Positions 1-9,043 of a stretch of 64,000 nt of DNA are shown in pieces. The position numbers and the translations under genes are program-made. Location: contig NZ_PIUM01000003.1 in assembly GCF_002845745.1 (NCBI RefSeq), positions 248,001-312,000 on the forward strand, in the 5' to 3' direction. The first letter of the stretch is position 1, and each line of letters opens with the position of its first letter. The notes beneath the pieces are model-generated. The model saw only the letters and a list, made by a program, of their open reading frames with translations, had not been told where the DNA came from and ran no database searches. The stretch is from Telmatospirillum siberiense (lineage in GTDB: Bacteria; Pseudomonadota; Alphaproteobacteria; Rhodospirillales; Magnetospirillaceae).

Positions 1-1
1 A

Positions 2-406
2 AAGGGGCCGGCCGCGGTCCTGGCCCTGCGCCGGGCGATCGCCGATAGCGACGGGCTGATCGTCTCCTCGCCCGAGTTCAACTATGGCATTCCCGGCGTT
101 TTGAAAAACGCCCTGGACTGGGCTTCCAGACCCTATGGTCAATCTTCGCTGATCGGCAAACCCGCCATCATCATCACGGTCTCCCCGGCTTTCACCGGAG
201 GCGTCCGCGCGCAGAGCCAAATCCAGGAAACCCTGGAGGCCTGCATGGTGCGCGTCGTCCTACGGCCTCAAGTGGTCATCGGCAGCAGCCATGAGAAGAT
301 CAAGGAAGGGCGTCTGACCGATGCCCCCTCCCTGGCCTTCGCATTGGCGGGCGTAGACGATTTGCTGAAGGAAATCAGCCTGCTGCAATCGGCCAAGGAC
401 CGTTGA
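2..406 (+). CDS. NAD(P)H-dependent FMN reductase, 5'-truncated
   Basis: The reading frame is open from base 2, so the start lies upstream of the window; about 134 residues are visible. The stretch SPEFNYGIPGVLKNALDW is the hallmark of the flavodoxin-fold NADPH:FMN/quinone reductases (PF03358; ChrR/YieF-like), which bind FMN and reduce flavins, quinones or metal oxyanions in the cytoplasm. The visible part covers the second half of the fold, including a KPAIIITVSPAFTGG segment that fits the next beta strand and loop. It ends 6 bp before a TetR-type regulator in the same orientation, so the two are probably co-transcribed and the regulator may control it. The substrate cannot be inferred. Confidence 0.85.
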   Translation, partial: KGPAAVLALRRAIADSDGLIVSSPEFNYGIPGVLKNALDWASRPYGQSSLIGKPAIIITVSPAFTGGVRAQSQIQETLEACMVRVVLRPQVVIGSSHEKIKEGRLTDAPSLAFALAGVDDLLKEISLLQSAKDR

Positions 407-412
407 CCGGCA

Positions 413-1057
413 ATGGACGGCGAGTCGAACAATAACGATCGCCCCCTCTGCCGCCGCACGCGCCGTGGCGAAGAACGATGCGAACGCGTGCGCGCCGTCG
501 CCAGCGAACTGTTCCTCGCCCATGGATACGACCGAGTCAGTCTGGACGACATCATCGCCCAGGCTGGCGGCTCGAAAACCAACATCTACAGTCATTTCGG
601 CGGCAAGGAAGGGCTATTCATCGCCACCGTCGAGCGCTTGTGCGATCAGGTCAACGCGACGCTGAAAGCGCTCGACCTCGCCGATGCGAGCCTGGAAGAT
701 GGGCTGCGGCAACTCGGCCGCACCCTCATGATGGCCGTTCTGGACGAGCGGCATCTGGGCCTCTACCGCCTGATCATCGGTCAGTCGGGACGCATTCCCG
801 GCATCGGCGGCCCTTGGATGACGCATGGCCCGGAAGAAACCCGCCGCATCATCGCGCTTTTTTTAACCCCGCATCAAAATCGCTTGCGCGATCTGACGCC
901 GGAACGAGCGGCCGGCATCTATCACAATATGCTGATCTGGGATCATTTGAACTCCGCCGTTTTCGCCCATGGTGAAAAACCGGAGTCCCCTGTCATCGAC
1001 AAACATGTCGATGATACGCTGTCGCTTTTCGCGCGCGGATATATCCTCCCGGCGTGA
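413..1057 (+). CDS. TetR/AcrR family transcriptional regulator
   Basis: This 214-residue protein has a standard TetR N-terminal HTH. The segment GYDRVSLDDIIAQAGGSKTNIYSHFGGKEGLF (residues about 38-68, quoted here only to mark the region) holds the recognition helix and the typical YSHFGGKE turn. The C-terminal ligand-binding region (about 80-214) resembles the TetR_C_7 type by its DERHLGLYRLIIGQ-like helix. It follows the FMN reductase by 6 bp. The ATG at 413 is taken as start. It probably represses its own operon or the reductase; the inducer is unknown. Confidence 0.88.
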   Translation: MDGESNNNDRPLCRRTRRGEERCERVRAVASELFLAHGYDRVSLDDIIAQAGGSKTNIYSHFGGKEGLFIATVERLCDQVNATLKALDLADASLEDGLRQLGRTLMMAVLDERHLGLYRLIIGQSGRIPGIGGPWMTHGPEETRRIIALFLTPHQNRLRDLTPERAAGIYHNMLIWDHLNSAVFAHGEKPESPVIDKHVDDTLSLFARGYILPA

Positions 1058-1100
1058 CTCCATTCCTCCTTCGCGAAGCGTTAGGAAGGCGGCTGCCCCG

Positions 1101-2765
<1,665 letters not shown>

Positions 2766-4082
2766 TCAGGCCTTTGGCGTCGGACGCCCGATGGAAACGT
2801 ATTGGAAGCCGGCGGCGACCATGTCGGCCGGATTGTAGATGTTGCGCAGGTCGACCAGAATGGGGGCCCGCAGAAGCGACTTGACCCTCTCGAAGTCAAG
2901 CGCGCGGAATTCGTTCCACTCCGTCAGAACCACCATCGCATCGGCCGACTGCAAGGTCTCATACGCGTTTTCGCAGAAGGTTACGCCGGAGAACATGTGG
3001 CGTGCCTCTTCCATGCCTTCCGGGTCGAACGCGCGGATGGAGGCGCCCGCCTTCTGCAAGGCGGGAATGATCTCCAGGCTTGGCGAATCCCGCATGTCGT
3101 CGGTGTTCGGCTTGAAGGTCAGGCCCAGCACCGCGATGCTCTTGCCCTCGACCGAACCGGCGCAAGCGGCGACGACCTTGTCGGCCATCTTGCGTTTGCG
3201 CTCGTCATTGATGGCGACCACGGTCTCGATGATCCGCAGCGGCGCCCCCTTGTCGCGGGCCGTGCGCACCAGAGCCAGCGTATCCTTCGGGAAGCAGGAT
3301 CCGCCGTAGCCGGGACCCGGGTGCAGGAACTTCTTACCGATTCGGCCGTCGAGACCGATGCCGCGGGCCACGTCATGCACGTCGGCGCCCACCGCCTCGC
3401 AGAGATCGGCGATCTCGTTGATGAAGGTGATCTTGGCGGCAAGGAAGGTGTTCGCCGCGTATTTGATCAATTCGGAGGTTTCGAGCGAAGTGAAGACGAT
3501 CGGCGTCTCGATCAGATAAAGCACCCGGTAGAGCTGCTTCATCACCGCCCTGGCCCGGTCGGTCTCGGCACCGATGACGACGCGGTCGGGACGCATGAAA
3601 TCGTTGATCGCGGAGCCTTCCCGCAGGAATTCCGGATTGGAGACCACGTCGAAATCGGCGTCGGGACGGGTTTCGCGGATAATCCGCTCGACCTCGCGGC
3701 CGGTTCCCACGGGCACCGTCGACTTGGTGACGACCACCGTGTAGCCAGTCAGGGACTGGGCGATTTCGCGGGCGGCATCATAGACATAGGACAGGTCGGC
3801 GTGGCCGTCACCGCGCCGGCTGGGCGTGCCGACGGCGATGAAAACGGCGTCGGCCCCGCTCACCGCCGACTTCAAATCGGTGGTGAAGGAGAGCCGGCCG
3901 CCCTTGACATTGTCGGCGACGAGGGCGTCGAGCCCCGGCTCATAGATGGGCATCCGGTTGGCGTGAAGCCCTTCGATCTTGGCGGCGTCCTTGTCGACAC
4001 AGACGACATCGACGCCGAACTCGGAAAAACAGGCGCCGGACACCAAACCGACGTAGCCCGTTCCGATCATCGCAATACGCAT
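2766..4082 (-). CDS. ugd: UDP-glucose 6-dehydrogenase
   Basis: This 438-residue enzyme oxidises UDP-glucose to UDP-glucuronate with two NAD+. The N-terminal Rossmann motif GTGYVGLVSG is at residues 7-16. The YEPGLD loop follows, and the catalytic-cysteine segment GYGGSCFPKD sits near residue 265. The C-terminal UDP-binding domain contains LGLTFKPNTDDMRDSP. This is a full-length bacterial Ugd. It lies between galU (26 bp away) and pgm (30 bp away) in one operon, so glucose-6-phosphate to UDP-glucuronate is encoded in a single transcript. Confidence 0.96.
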   Translation of the reverse strand: MRIAMIGTGYVGLVSGACFSEFGVDVVCVDKDAAKIEGLHANRMPIYEPGLDALVADNVKGGRLSFTTDLKSAVSGADAVFIAVGTPSRRGDGHADLSYVYDAAREIAQSLTGYTVVVTKSTVPVGTGREVERIIRETRPDADFDVVSNPEFLREGSAINDFMRPDRVVIGAETDRARAVMKQLYRVLYLIETPIVFTSLETSELIKYAANTFLAAKITFINEIADLCEAVGADVHDVARGIGLDGRIGKKFLHPGPGYGGSCFPKDTLALVRTARDKGAPLRIIETVVAINDERKRKMADKVVAACAGSVEGKSIAVLGLTFKPNTDDMRDSPSLEIIPALQKAGASIRAFDPEGMEEARHMFSGVTFCENAYETLQSADAMVVLTEWNEFRALDFERVKSLLRAPILVDLRNIYNPADMVAAGFQYVSIGRPTPKA

Positions 4083-4108
4083 GGAGGTTCCTTACGGCAA
4101 GCAGACGG

Positions 4109-4978
4109 CTATTTGAACTCTTTCAGAACTTCGGCCACCTGATCGTGCATGTCGGGCCGATCGAGGGCGAAAGACAGATTGGCGTGCAACCAGCCCACCT
4201 TGTCGCCGCAATCGAACCGGCGCCCCGTGAAACGCAGGCCGTGGAACGGCACGCTGTCGATGGTCTTGGCGATGGCATCCGTCAATTGGATCTCGTTCCC
4301 GGCGCCCTTGACCTGCTTGTCGAGAAAATCGAACACCCTGGGATGCAGGATATAACGACCGATGATCGATAGCGTCGAGGGGGCCTTGTCGGGTTCGGGC
4401 TTTTCCACCAACCCCTTGGCCCGGGCCAGACGGCCATCGTCGGTCAGGACGTCCAGAATGCCATAACGCTTGGTATGCTCGCGCGGCACATCGGCGACGG
4501 CGACCACATGCCCCCCCACTTCCGTATGGGCATCGACCAATTGCTTCATGCAGGCCGTCTTGGCGAGAATGAGATCGTCGGGCAGGATTACGGCGAAAGG
4601 CTCGTTATCCACCAGATCGCGGGCGCACCAGACGGCATGGCCGAGCCCCAGGGGCTCCTGCTGGCGGGTGTAGGAGACCTGACCCGATTTCGGCATCCAC
4701 GAGGTCACTGCCGCGATTTCAAGGGTCTTGCCCCGTTCGCGAAGCGTCCGCTCCAGATCGGGAGCGTGATCGAAATGATCTTCAAGGGCGGTCTTGCCGC
4801 GGCCCGTGACGAAGATGAAATGTTCGATGCCGGCGGCGATCGCCTCCTCGACGGCATATTGAATCAGCGGCTTGTCGACAACCGGCAGCATTTCCTTCGG
4901 CATGGCCTTGGTGGCGGGCAGGAACCGCGTTCCCATACCGCCCACTGGAAAGACGCACTTGCGAACCCGACGCGACAT
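4109..4978 (-). CDS. galU: UTP--glucose-1-phosphate uridylyltransferase
   Basis: This 289-residue enzyme makes UDP-glucose from UTP and glucose-1-phosphate. The nucleotidyltransferase signature GGMGTRFLPATKAMPKEMLP is at residues 13-32, followed by VDKPLIQYAVEEA. Downstream are the EPLGLGHAVW and VEKPEP active-site segments, and GRYILHPRVFDFL near the C-terminus. Length is normal for GalU. It is first gene of the minus-strand operon; the AT-rich gap 4979-5235 should hold its promoter. Confidence 0.96.
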   Translation of the reverse strand: MSRRVRKCVFPVGGMGTRFLPATKAMPKEMLPVVDKPLIQYAVEEAIAAGIEHFIFVTGRGKTALEDHFDHAPDLERTLRERGKTLEIAAVTSWMPKSGQVSYTRQQEPLGLGHAVWCARDLVDNEPFAVILPDDLILAKTACMKQLVDAHTEVGGHVVAVADVPREHTKRYGILDVLTDDGRLARAKGLVEKPEPDKAPSTLSIIGRYILHPRVFDFLDKQVKGAGNEIQLTDAIAKTIDSVPFHGLRFTGRRFDCGDKVGWLHANLSFALDRPDMHDQVAEVLKEFK

Positions 4979-5235
4979 TCAAGAATTTCCTTATCTTAGA
5001 ACAAGATTTTCCACCCGGCGTTGGGCCGGCGATAGACAGCTTCTGTTTGTGCCACGCTCCGGCCCCGGACGCAACGGGCGCATAGGACATATCCGGCTCC
5101 AGGAGTCTCGGCCGCAGGCGATCTCCGCGCGATCGACGAGGTTCTGGAGATTCTGTTTGATTGAATAAATTATATTAACTACAACCAATAAGTTATTTTT
5201 CGACCTCGCCAAGCCCCACGGGGGACACTCCTCCC
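4979..5235. promoter_or_regulatory. Divergent intergenic region, probable promoters
   Basis: This gap separates the divergent starts of galU (minus) and the oxygenase gene (plus). Its right half is AT-rich, around 5155-5200 (ATTAAATTATATTAACTAC-like sequence), in strong contrast to the flanking genes. I infer promoters in both directions but cannot assign -35/-10 boxes with confidence. Confidence 0.45.
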
Positions 5236-6003
5236 ATGCGATCCGTTTTTTCGCGACTTTCCGTCGACAACCTGCGAACCGATCCTTTCCCTCATCTCGT
5301 GGCCGACGACGTGTTGCCGGCCGATCTCTACAGGGAACTCAGCGACGACTTCCCACCCTTTTCCGTCATCGCCTGGGACGGTCCGCCTCCCAACAACAAG
5401 CGCTATCCGCTGTCGGCCCATCTTGCCTTCGGCAACGAGCGCGTGCCGGCGGTGTGGCGGGATTTCCTTGAACTTCACAGTTCCCCGGCCACCCTCGCCG
5501 AGGTCGACGCGCTCCTCGCCCCCCATTGGGACCCGGCCATGCTGCGCTGCCTCGACGGACACGTCCGCGGCCATGAATACGGCCTTTACGGGCGCGACCG
5601 GGCCGAACCGGGACGCGTCCTCCAGGACGCGCGGCTTGAGATCAACACGCCGGTCAGCATGACACCCGGCACGCCGCGCGGCCCCCATCTCGATACCCGG
5701 AACCGCCTGTTCACCGGCCTGTTCTATGTGCGCGATCCCGCCGACCGCTCCGCAGGGGGCGATCTGGTACTCTATCGCTGGCGTGGGGCGATCCCCTCGC
5801 GGATCGACGCCTTCGCCTTTCCCGACGATCTGGTCGAACCGGTGGCCACCATCCCCTACCGCGCCAATCGCCTGGTGCTGTTTCCGCAAAGCCTCGCCGC
5901 CCTGCACGGCGTCAGCCCGCGGGCGGTCACCCCGGCGACGCGGCGCTATGTCTTCATCACCGCCGAGATCGGCGAGGATTGGCTAACCCCATGCGTCTCC
6001 TGA
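5236..6003 (+). CDS. 2-oxoglutarate/Fe(II)-dependent oxygenase family protein
   Basis: This 255-residue protein carries the prolyl-hydroxylase-type double-stranded beta-helix signature. H151-x-D153 (in RGPHLDTRN) and distal H224 (in AALHGVSP) are the iron ligands. Arg236 or Arg237 (ATRRYVF) fits the 2-oxoglutarate anchor, and GGDLVLYRW matches the strand before the distal His. Such enzymes hydroxylate peptides or small molecules in the cytoplasm. The gene overlaps the next, sulfotransferase-like gene by 13 bp, so the pair is translationally coupled and may modify one substrate. The target is unknown; a surface polymer or one of the nearby surface proteins is only a guess. Confidence 0.8.
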   Translation: MRSVFSRLSVDNLRTDPFPHLVADDVLPADLYRELSDDFPPFSVIAWDGPPPNNKRYPLSAHLAFGNERVPAVWRDFLELHSSPATLAEVDALLAPHWDPAMLRCLDGHVRGHEYGLYGRDRAEPGRVLQDARLEINTPVSMTPGTPRGPHLDTRNRLFTGLFYVRDPADRSAGGDLVLYRWRGAIPSRIDAFAFPDDLVEPVATIPYRANRLVLFPQSLAALHGVSPRAVTPATRRYVFITAEIGEDWLTPCVS

Positions 6004-6647
6004 TTCACGGCCTGCAGTCGAGCGGGGCCAGCACCTTCACCTATTTCCTGGCCGAGCGGCCCGATTGCCTGGCGCTGGTCGACATCCTCAATTTCTATGC
6101 CGCCCCTTACCTCGACACGTCCCTCGACCAGGTGGCCAAATGCACCGTCACCACCGCCTTCCCCTTCGCCCTGCATGCCGAACGCTTCCGGCCCGACCGG
6201 ACGATCCTGCTGCTGCGCGATCCCAGGGACAATTACGTCAGCCTGCGCGCCAAGCCCTACCGGAACCATTCCGGCCTGATGGATGAAAAGTTCGCCCTGA
6301 TCGAACGGCTGTTCCTCGGGCGCGGCAGCTTCGACGCGGTGATCGCTTACGAGGACTTCGTCGACCGCAAGCCGGTGGTGATCGAGACGGTGAACCGCCT
6401 CGGCTGGCCGGTTTCGGACGATTTTTACCGATTCGAACGTACCCAGACCGACATGGTGGCGGCCCTGTGGCGGCATGTCCCCGGCCTGTTTCGCGATTTC
6501 GAATTGTCCTTCGGCAACTGCGATCCCCGCGGGCTCCGGCCCGGTCGACGCGCCAAGCCCCGCGAACCCGAGGTGGAGGTCCGGCTGGAAGGCCTTTGCC
6601 CTAGCCTGCTGGATTTCTACCGAACGCGCGAGGCGGCCGGCGCATAG
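5991..6647 (+). CDS. Sulfotransferase-like P-loop protein
   Basis: The chosen ATG at 5991 gives 218 residues and overlaps the upstream stop; an in-frame TTG at 5979 is the alternative. The N-terminal LIHGLQSSGASTFTYFLAE fits the 5'-phosphosulfate-binding loop of PAPS sulfotransferases. DRTILLLRDPRDNYVSLRAK (written as a region marker, near residue 65-85) matches the 3'-phosphate motif with the R-DPRD-x-x-S pattern. Sequence beyond the core is divergent. Expected role: transfer of a sulfuryl group to a carbohydrate or protein acceptor. Its 3' end overlaps a convergent GNAT gene by 47 bp. Confidence 0.65.
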   Translation: MRLLIHGLQSSGASTFTYFLAERPDCLALVDILNFYAAPYLDTSLDQVAKCTVTTAFPFALHAERFRPDRTILLLRDPRDNYVSLRAKPYRNHSGLMDEKFALIERLFLGRGSFDAVIAYEDFVDRKPVVIETVNRLGWPVSDDFYRFERTQTDMVAALWRHVPGLFRDFELSFGNCDPRGLRPGRRAKPREPEVEVRLEGLCPSLLDFYRTREAAGA

Positions 6648-7152
6648 CGAGAAAGGCCGGCTGTTCCCCGCCCTCCTCCACCGCGAATCCCAGCCGGCGA
6701 TAGAGCCTTTGCGCCGGATTGGCCGGACTGACCGACAGGGTCACCGGCAGTCCCTCCCCATCGGCGGCGGCGCAGACCGCCGCGAGCAGGGCCGTGCCCA
6801 GCCCGCGCCCCCGCATGGACCGACACAAGGCCAGATCGACCAGATGGATAAGGTCGGCCTGCCATAAAACCCACCAATGGCCGACGGGTTCCCGGTCGAG
6901 CGTCAGCAATGCCTCGCCGTCGGCGGGCCCGGCATGGGAATACTGCCGGCGGTATCCATCGCGGCGGGCACGGACCTGCAGCATGGCCATGTCGGCCGCC
7001 ATCCCGTCCGGCAGGCCGGGACAGCGGTCGATGAAATCCTCGGCCACCATGGCGTCGATCAGCGCCCGCGCCGCCGCGTCGGCGGGCCGGCTGGCCAGGG
7101 AGGGGACCGCCGCCGCCAGTTCCCGCTCGAACCGGACGGCGACGGCAATCAT
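6601..7152 (-). CDS. GNAT family N-acetyltransferase
   Basis: This 183-residue protein has the acetyl-CoA-binding motif A as SMRGRGLGTALLAAV (near residue 113-128). A C-terminal NPAQRLYRRLGF is the standard motif B helix of GNAT enzymes. The substrate is not predictable. Its stop codon lies inside the 3' end of the opposite-strand sulfotransferase-like gene. The start lies 17 bp from the stop of the tail-collar gene upstream on the same strand, so it may be co-transcribed with the two collar genes. Confidence 0.85.
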   Translation of the reverse strand: MIAVAVRFERELAAAVPSLASRPADAAARALIDAMVAEDFIDRCPGLPDGMAADMAMLQVRARRDGYRRQYSHAGPADGEALLTLDREPVGHWWVLWQADLIHLVDLALCRSMRGRGLGTALLAAVCAAADGEGLPVTLSVSPANPAQRLYRRLGFAVEEGGEQPAFLAMRRPPRAFGRNPAG

Positions 7153-7168
7153 TTCCCGCGACCCTCCC

Positions 7169-7930
7169 TCAATTGTAGGACGGATAAAGCCCTTCCACCG
7201 CGATGATGTAATTCATCGGACGGGTGGGCAAGGTCAGGGTGACCGGATAGCCAAGACCGAACGGCTGGACCGTCACCGAACCGCCGGTGATGCCAGTGGC
7301 CCCGGTGACCGGCAGGGTCACGGTCCCGCTGGCATTGCCGGTCACGGTCGCGCTGCCGGAAACCGACACCGACGTGCTGGTACCCAGAACCGTGTCTGGC
7401 GTGCCGGTCGCGTAGATCTTGGCCGGCGGACCGGCGGTCGTGGCCAGGACCGCGTTGGCCGTGGCGCTGCTGGAACCGGCGGCCAGCGTCGAAGCGGCGA
7501 TTTTCGCCGTTCCCGTCGAATTGACGGTGGTCGGAGCGCTGAACGGCAGGGAGACCGTGCCGCTGGCCTGCAACGGACCGCTGCCGCCGCCACCGGTGCC
7601 GGCGAACGTGGCGCCATGAATGTGTTGCGGGATGTTATTCGCCGTGAGCTCCAATTGCATTTGGAGATAGGGTTCAACAGCCACGGGCCATGGGGCGTTG
7701 TTGGCGCCTTCAATCGGGGCGCCCCTGCTGTCGGCGCCGAAAGGTACGCAACTGCGCAAATCCGGAATGGCGAAATTGCTGGTTCCGTTGCCGCCGTAGC
7801 GCGTGCCGATGATGGAAAAAAGCGCGGTAAAGTTCTGGACGGACAACAATGTCCCGTCGCACACATGCCAGCCGTTCGGGATGCGCTCGCCGGCCCAGAG
7901 AAGGACCTGTCCGATATAGGGTTCCGCCAT
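7169..7930 (-). CDS. Phage tail-collar domain protein (MdpB-like), copy 1
   Basis: The protein has 253 residues from the ATG at 7930, which has AAAGGA 6 bp upstream; an ATG at 7936 is possible but sits directly on that box. The N-terminal collar domain (PF07484) is clear: YIGQVLLWAGERIPNGWHVCDGT followed by TRYGGNGTSNFAIPDLRS. The middle is a low-complexity Ala/Ser/Thr/Gly beta-rich stretch, and the end YIIAVEGLYPSYN is typical of the microcystin-dependent-protein family. No other phage gene is nearby. These proteins are common free-standing in bacterial chromosomes and probably act at the surface. Its central part is almost identical to the next gene. Confidence 0.85.
   Translation of the reverse strand: MAEPYIGQVLLWAGERIPNGWHVCDGTLLSVQNFTALFSIIGTRYGGNGTSNFAIPDLRSCVPFGADSRGAPIEGANNAPWPVAVEPYLQMQLELTANNIPQHIHGATFAGTGGGGSGPLQASGTVSLPFSAPTTVNSTGTAKIAASTLAAGSSSATANAVLATTAGPPAKIYATGTPDTVLGTSTSVSVSGSATVTGNASGTVTLPVTGATGITGGSVTVQPFGLGYPVTLTLPTRPMNYIIAVEGLYPSYN
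7281..7615. repeat. Direct repeat unit A shared by the two collar genes
   Basis: About 335 bp, matching 8077-8411 at a constant offset of 796 bp with roughly ten single-base differences by eye. The flanking parts of the two genes are much less alike. It encodes the low-complexity middle of the collar proteins. Confidence 0.9.
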
Positions 7931-7964
7931 GATCATTCCTTTCAGGATAAGTGGGACGCCGGGG

Positions 7965-8714
7965 TCAACTACGGGGCGGATAAAATCCCTCGATGGCGAT
8001 GATGAAATTGATCGATTGCGAGGGGACCGCGACCCCGAACGCCGCCCCCATGCCGGTTTGGCCGATGGAGACTTGGCCGCCGGTGATGCCGGTGGCCCCG
8101 GTGACCGGCAGGGTCACGGTCCCACTGGCATTGCCGGTCACGGTAACGCTGCCGGAAACCGACACCGACGTGCTGGTGCCCAGAACCGTGTCTGGCGTGC
8201 CGGTCGCGTAGATCTTGGCCGGCGGACCGGCGGTCGTGGCCAGGACCGCGTTGGCCGTGGCGCTGCTGGAACCGGCGGCCAGCGTCGAAGCGGCGATTTT
8301 CGCCGTTCCCGCCGAATTGACGGTGGTCGGAGCGCTGAACGGCAGGGAGACCGTGCCGCTGGCCTGCAACGGACCGTTGCCGCCGCCACCGGTACCGGTG
8401 AAGGTGGCGCTATGAGTATGCTGGGGCAGGTTGATCACCGTCAACGCCCCTTGGGCGACGAGATGACCGGGGCTGCCAGCGACGGGGGCGTTGGAGATGA
8501 AAGGACCGACGCTCGTCGTGCTGCCCAGCGGAACACGATTGCGCAGGTCCGGCAGAGCGAAATTCGCCTGCCCGTCACCACCATAGGTGGTTCCAAGCAG
8601 TGCGAACAAAGCCTGGTTGGCGTTGATTGGAAGCAACGTGCCGTCACACAAATGCCAGCCCCTGGGGACCCAGGGCACCGCCCAGAGCATGACGGTTCCA
8701 AGATAGACGTCCAT
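7965..8714 (-). CDS. Phage tail-collar domain protein (MdpB-like), copy 2
   Basis: The protein has 249 residues, with a good ribosome site (GGGAGGT, 7 bp before the ATG at 8714). The collar domain is YLGTVMLWAVPWVPRGWHLCDGT with TTYGGDGQANFALPDLRNRVPLG. The C-terminus INFIIAIEGFYPPRS parallels copy 1. N-terminal domains of the two copies are clearly diverged, whereas the middle is nearly identical, pointing to gene conversion or a copied cassette rather than simple recent duplication. It is transcribed away from the giant surface protein gene and shares its upstream region. Confidence 0.85.
   Translation of the reverse strand: MDVYLGTVMLWAVPWVPRGWHLCDGTLLPINANQALFALLGTTYGGDGQANFALPDLRNRVPLGSTTSVGPFISNAPVAGSPGHLVAQGALTVINLPQHTHSATFTGTGGGGNGPLQASGTVSLPFSAPTTVNSAGTAKIAASTLAAGSSSATANAVLATTAGPPAKIYATGTPDTVLGTSTSVSVSGSVTVTGNASGTVTLPVTGATGITGGQVSIGQTGMGAAFGVAVPSQSINFIIAIEGFYPPRS
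8077..8411. repeat. Direct repeat unit B shared by the two collar genes
   Basis: Partner of the 7281-7615 unit; see there. The high identity stops abruptly at both ends. Confidence 0.9.
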
Positions 8715-9043
8715 GACAAGACCTCCCTACTTTTTGTCTGCCGAAGCCCTCAAAAGTTGTTTTTTTGAACACTATCACACTCATCGTTGTATATTTAAAT
8801 ATGCTATTCATCCATAATCACCCAGCGCATAGACAGATCGAATGGATCCTGACGACACAACCGCTGATCGTGAATTTATCAATGAAGAGTGATAAAGTTA
8901 TCGACAGAATTCAATCGTTTGGCCGTATAAGGACAATCAAACATTTGCTTTAATTTTTATTTTCCGGCTCTTGGCTTGCCGGACGAATGCATAAGCCAAA
9001 TGTATGTGCGATAAAACTTTAGGTTTCCGGTGGAGTGGTGGGG
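8715..9043. promoter_or_regulatory. AT-rich divergent promoter region of collar and surface-protein genes
   Basis: About 330 bp without a credible gene; the 62-codon frame at 8765-8953 has no ribosome site and no recognisable content. The sequence is markedly AT-rich (TATATTTAAATATGCTATTC near 8789-8808; TTAATTTTTATTTTC near 8950). It separates the divergent collar gene and the giant protein gene. GGAG at 9032-9035 is the ribosome site for the ATG at 9044. Confidence 0.55.

Noticed and set aside
7169-8714. Prophage remnant suggested by tail-collar proteins
   Set aside because: No capsid, tail, lysis, integrase or attachment sequence nearby; collar-domain proteins are common outside phages.
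8765-8953. 62-codon frame in the AT-rich gap before the surface protein
   Set aside because: No ribosome site, no family features, and it lies in a likely promoter region.
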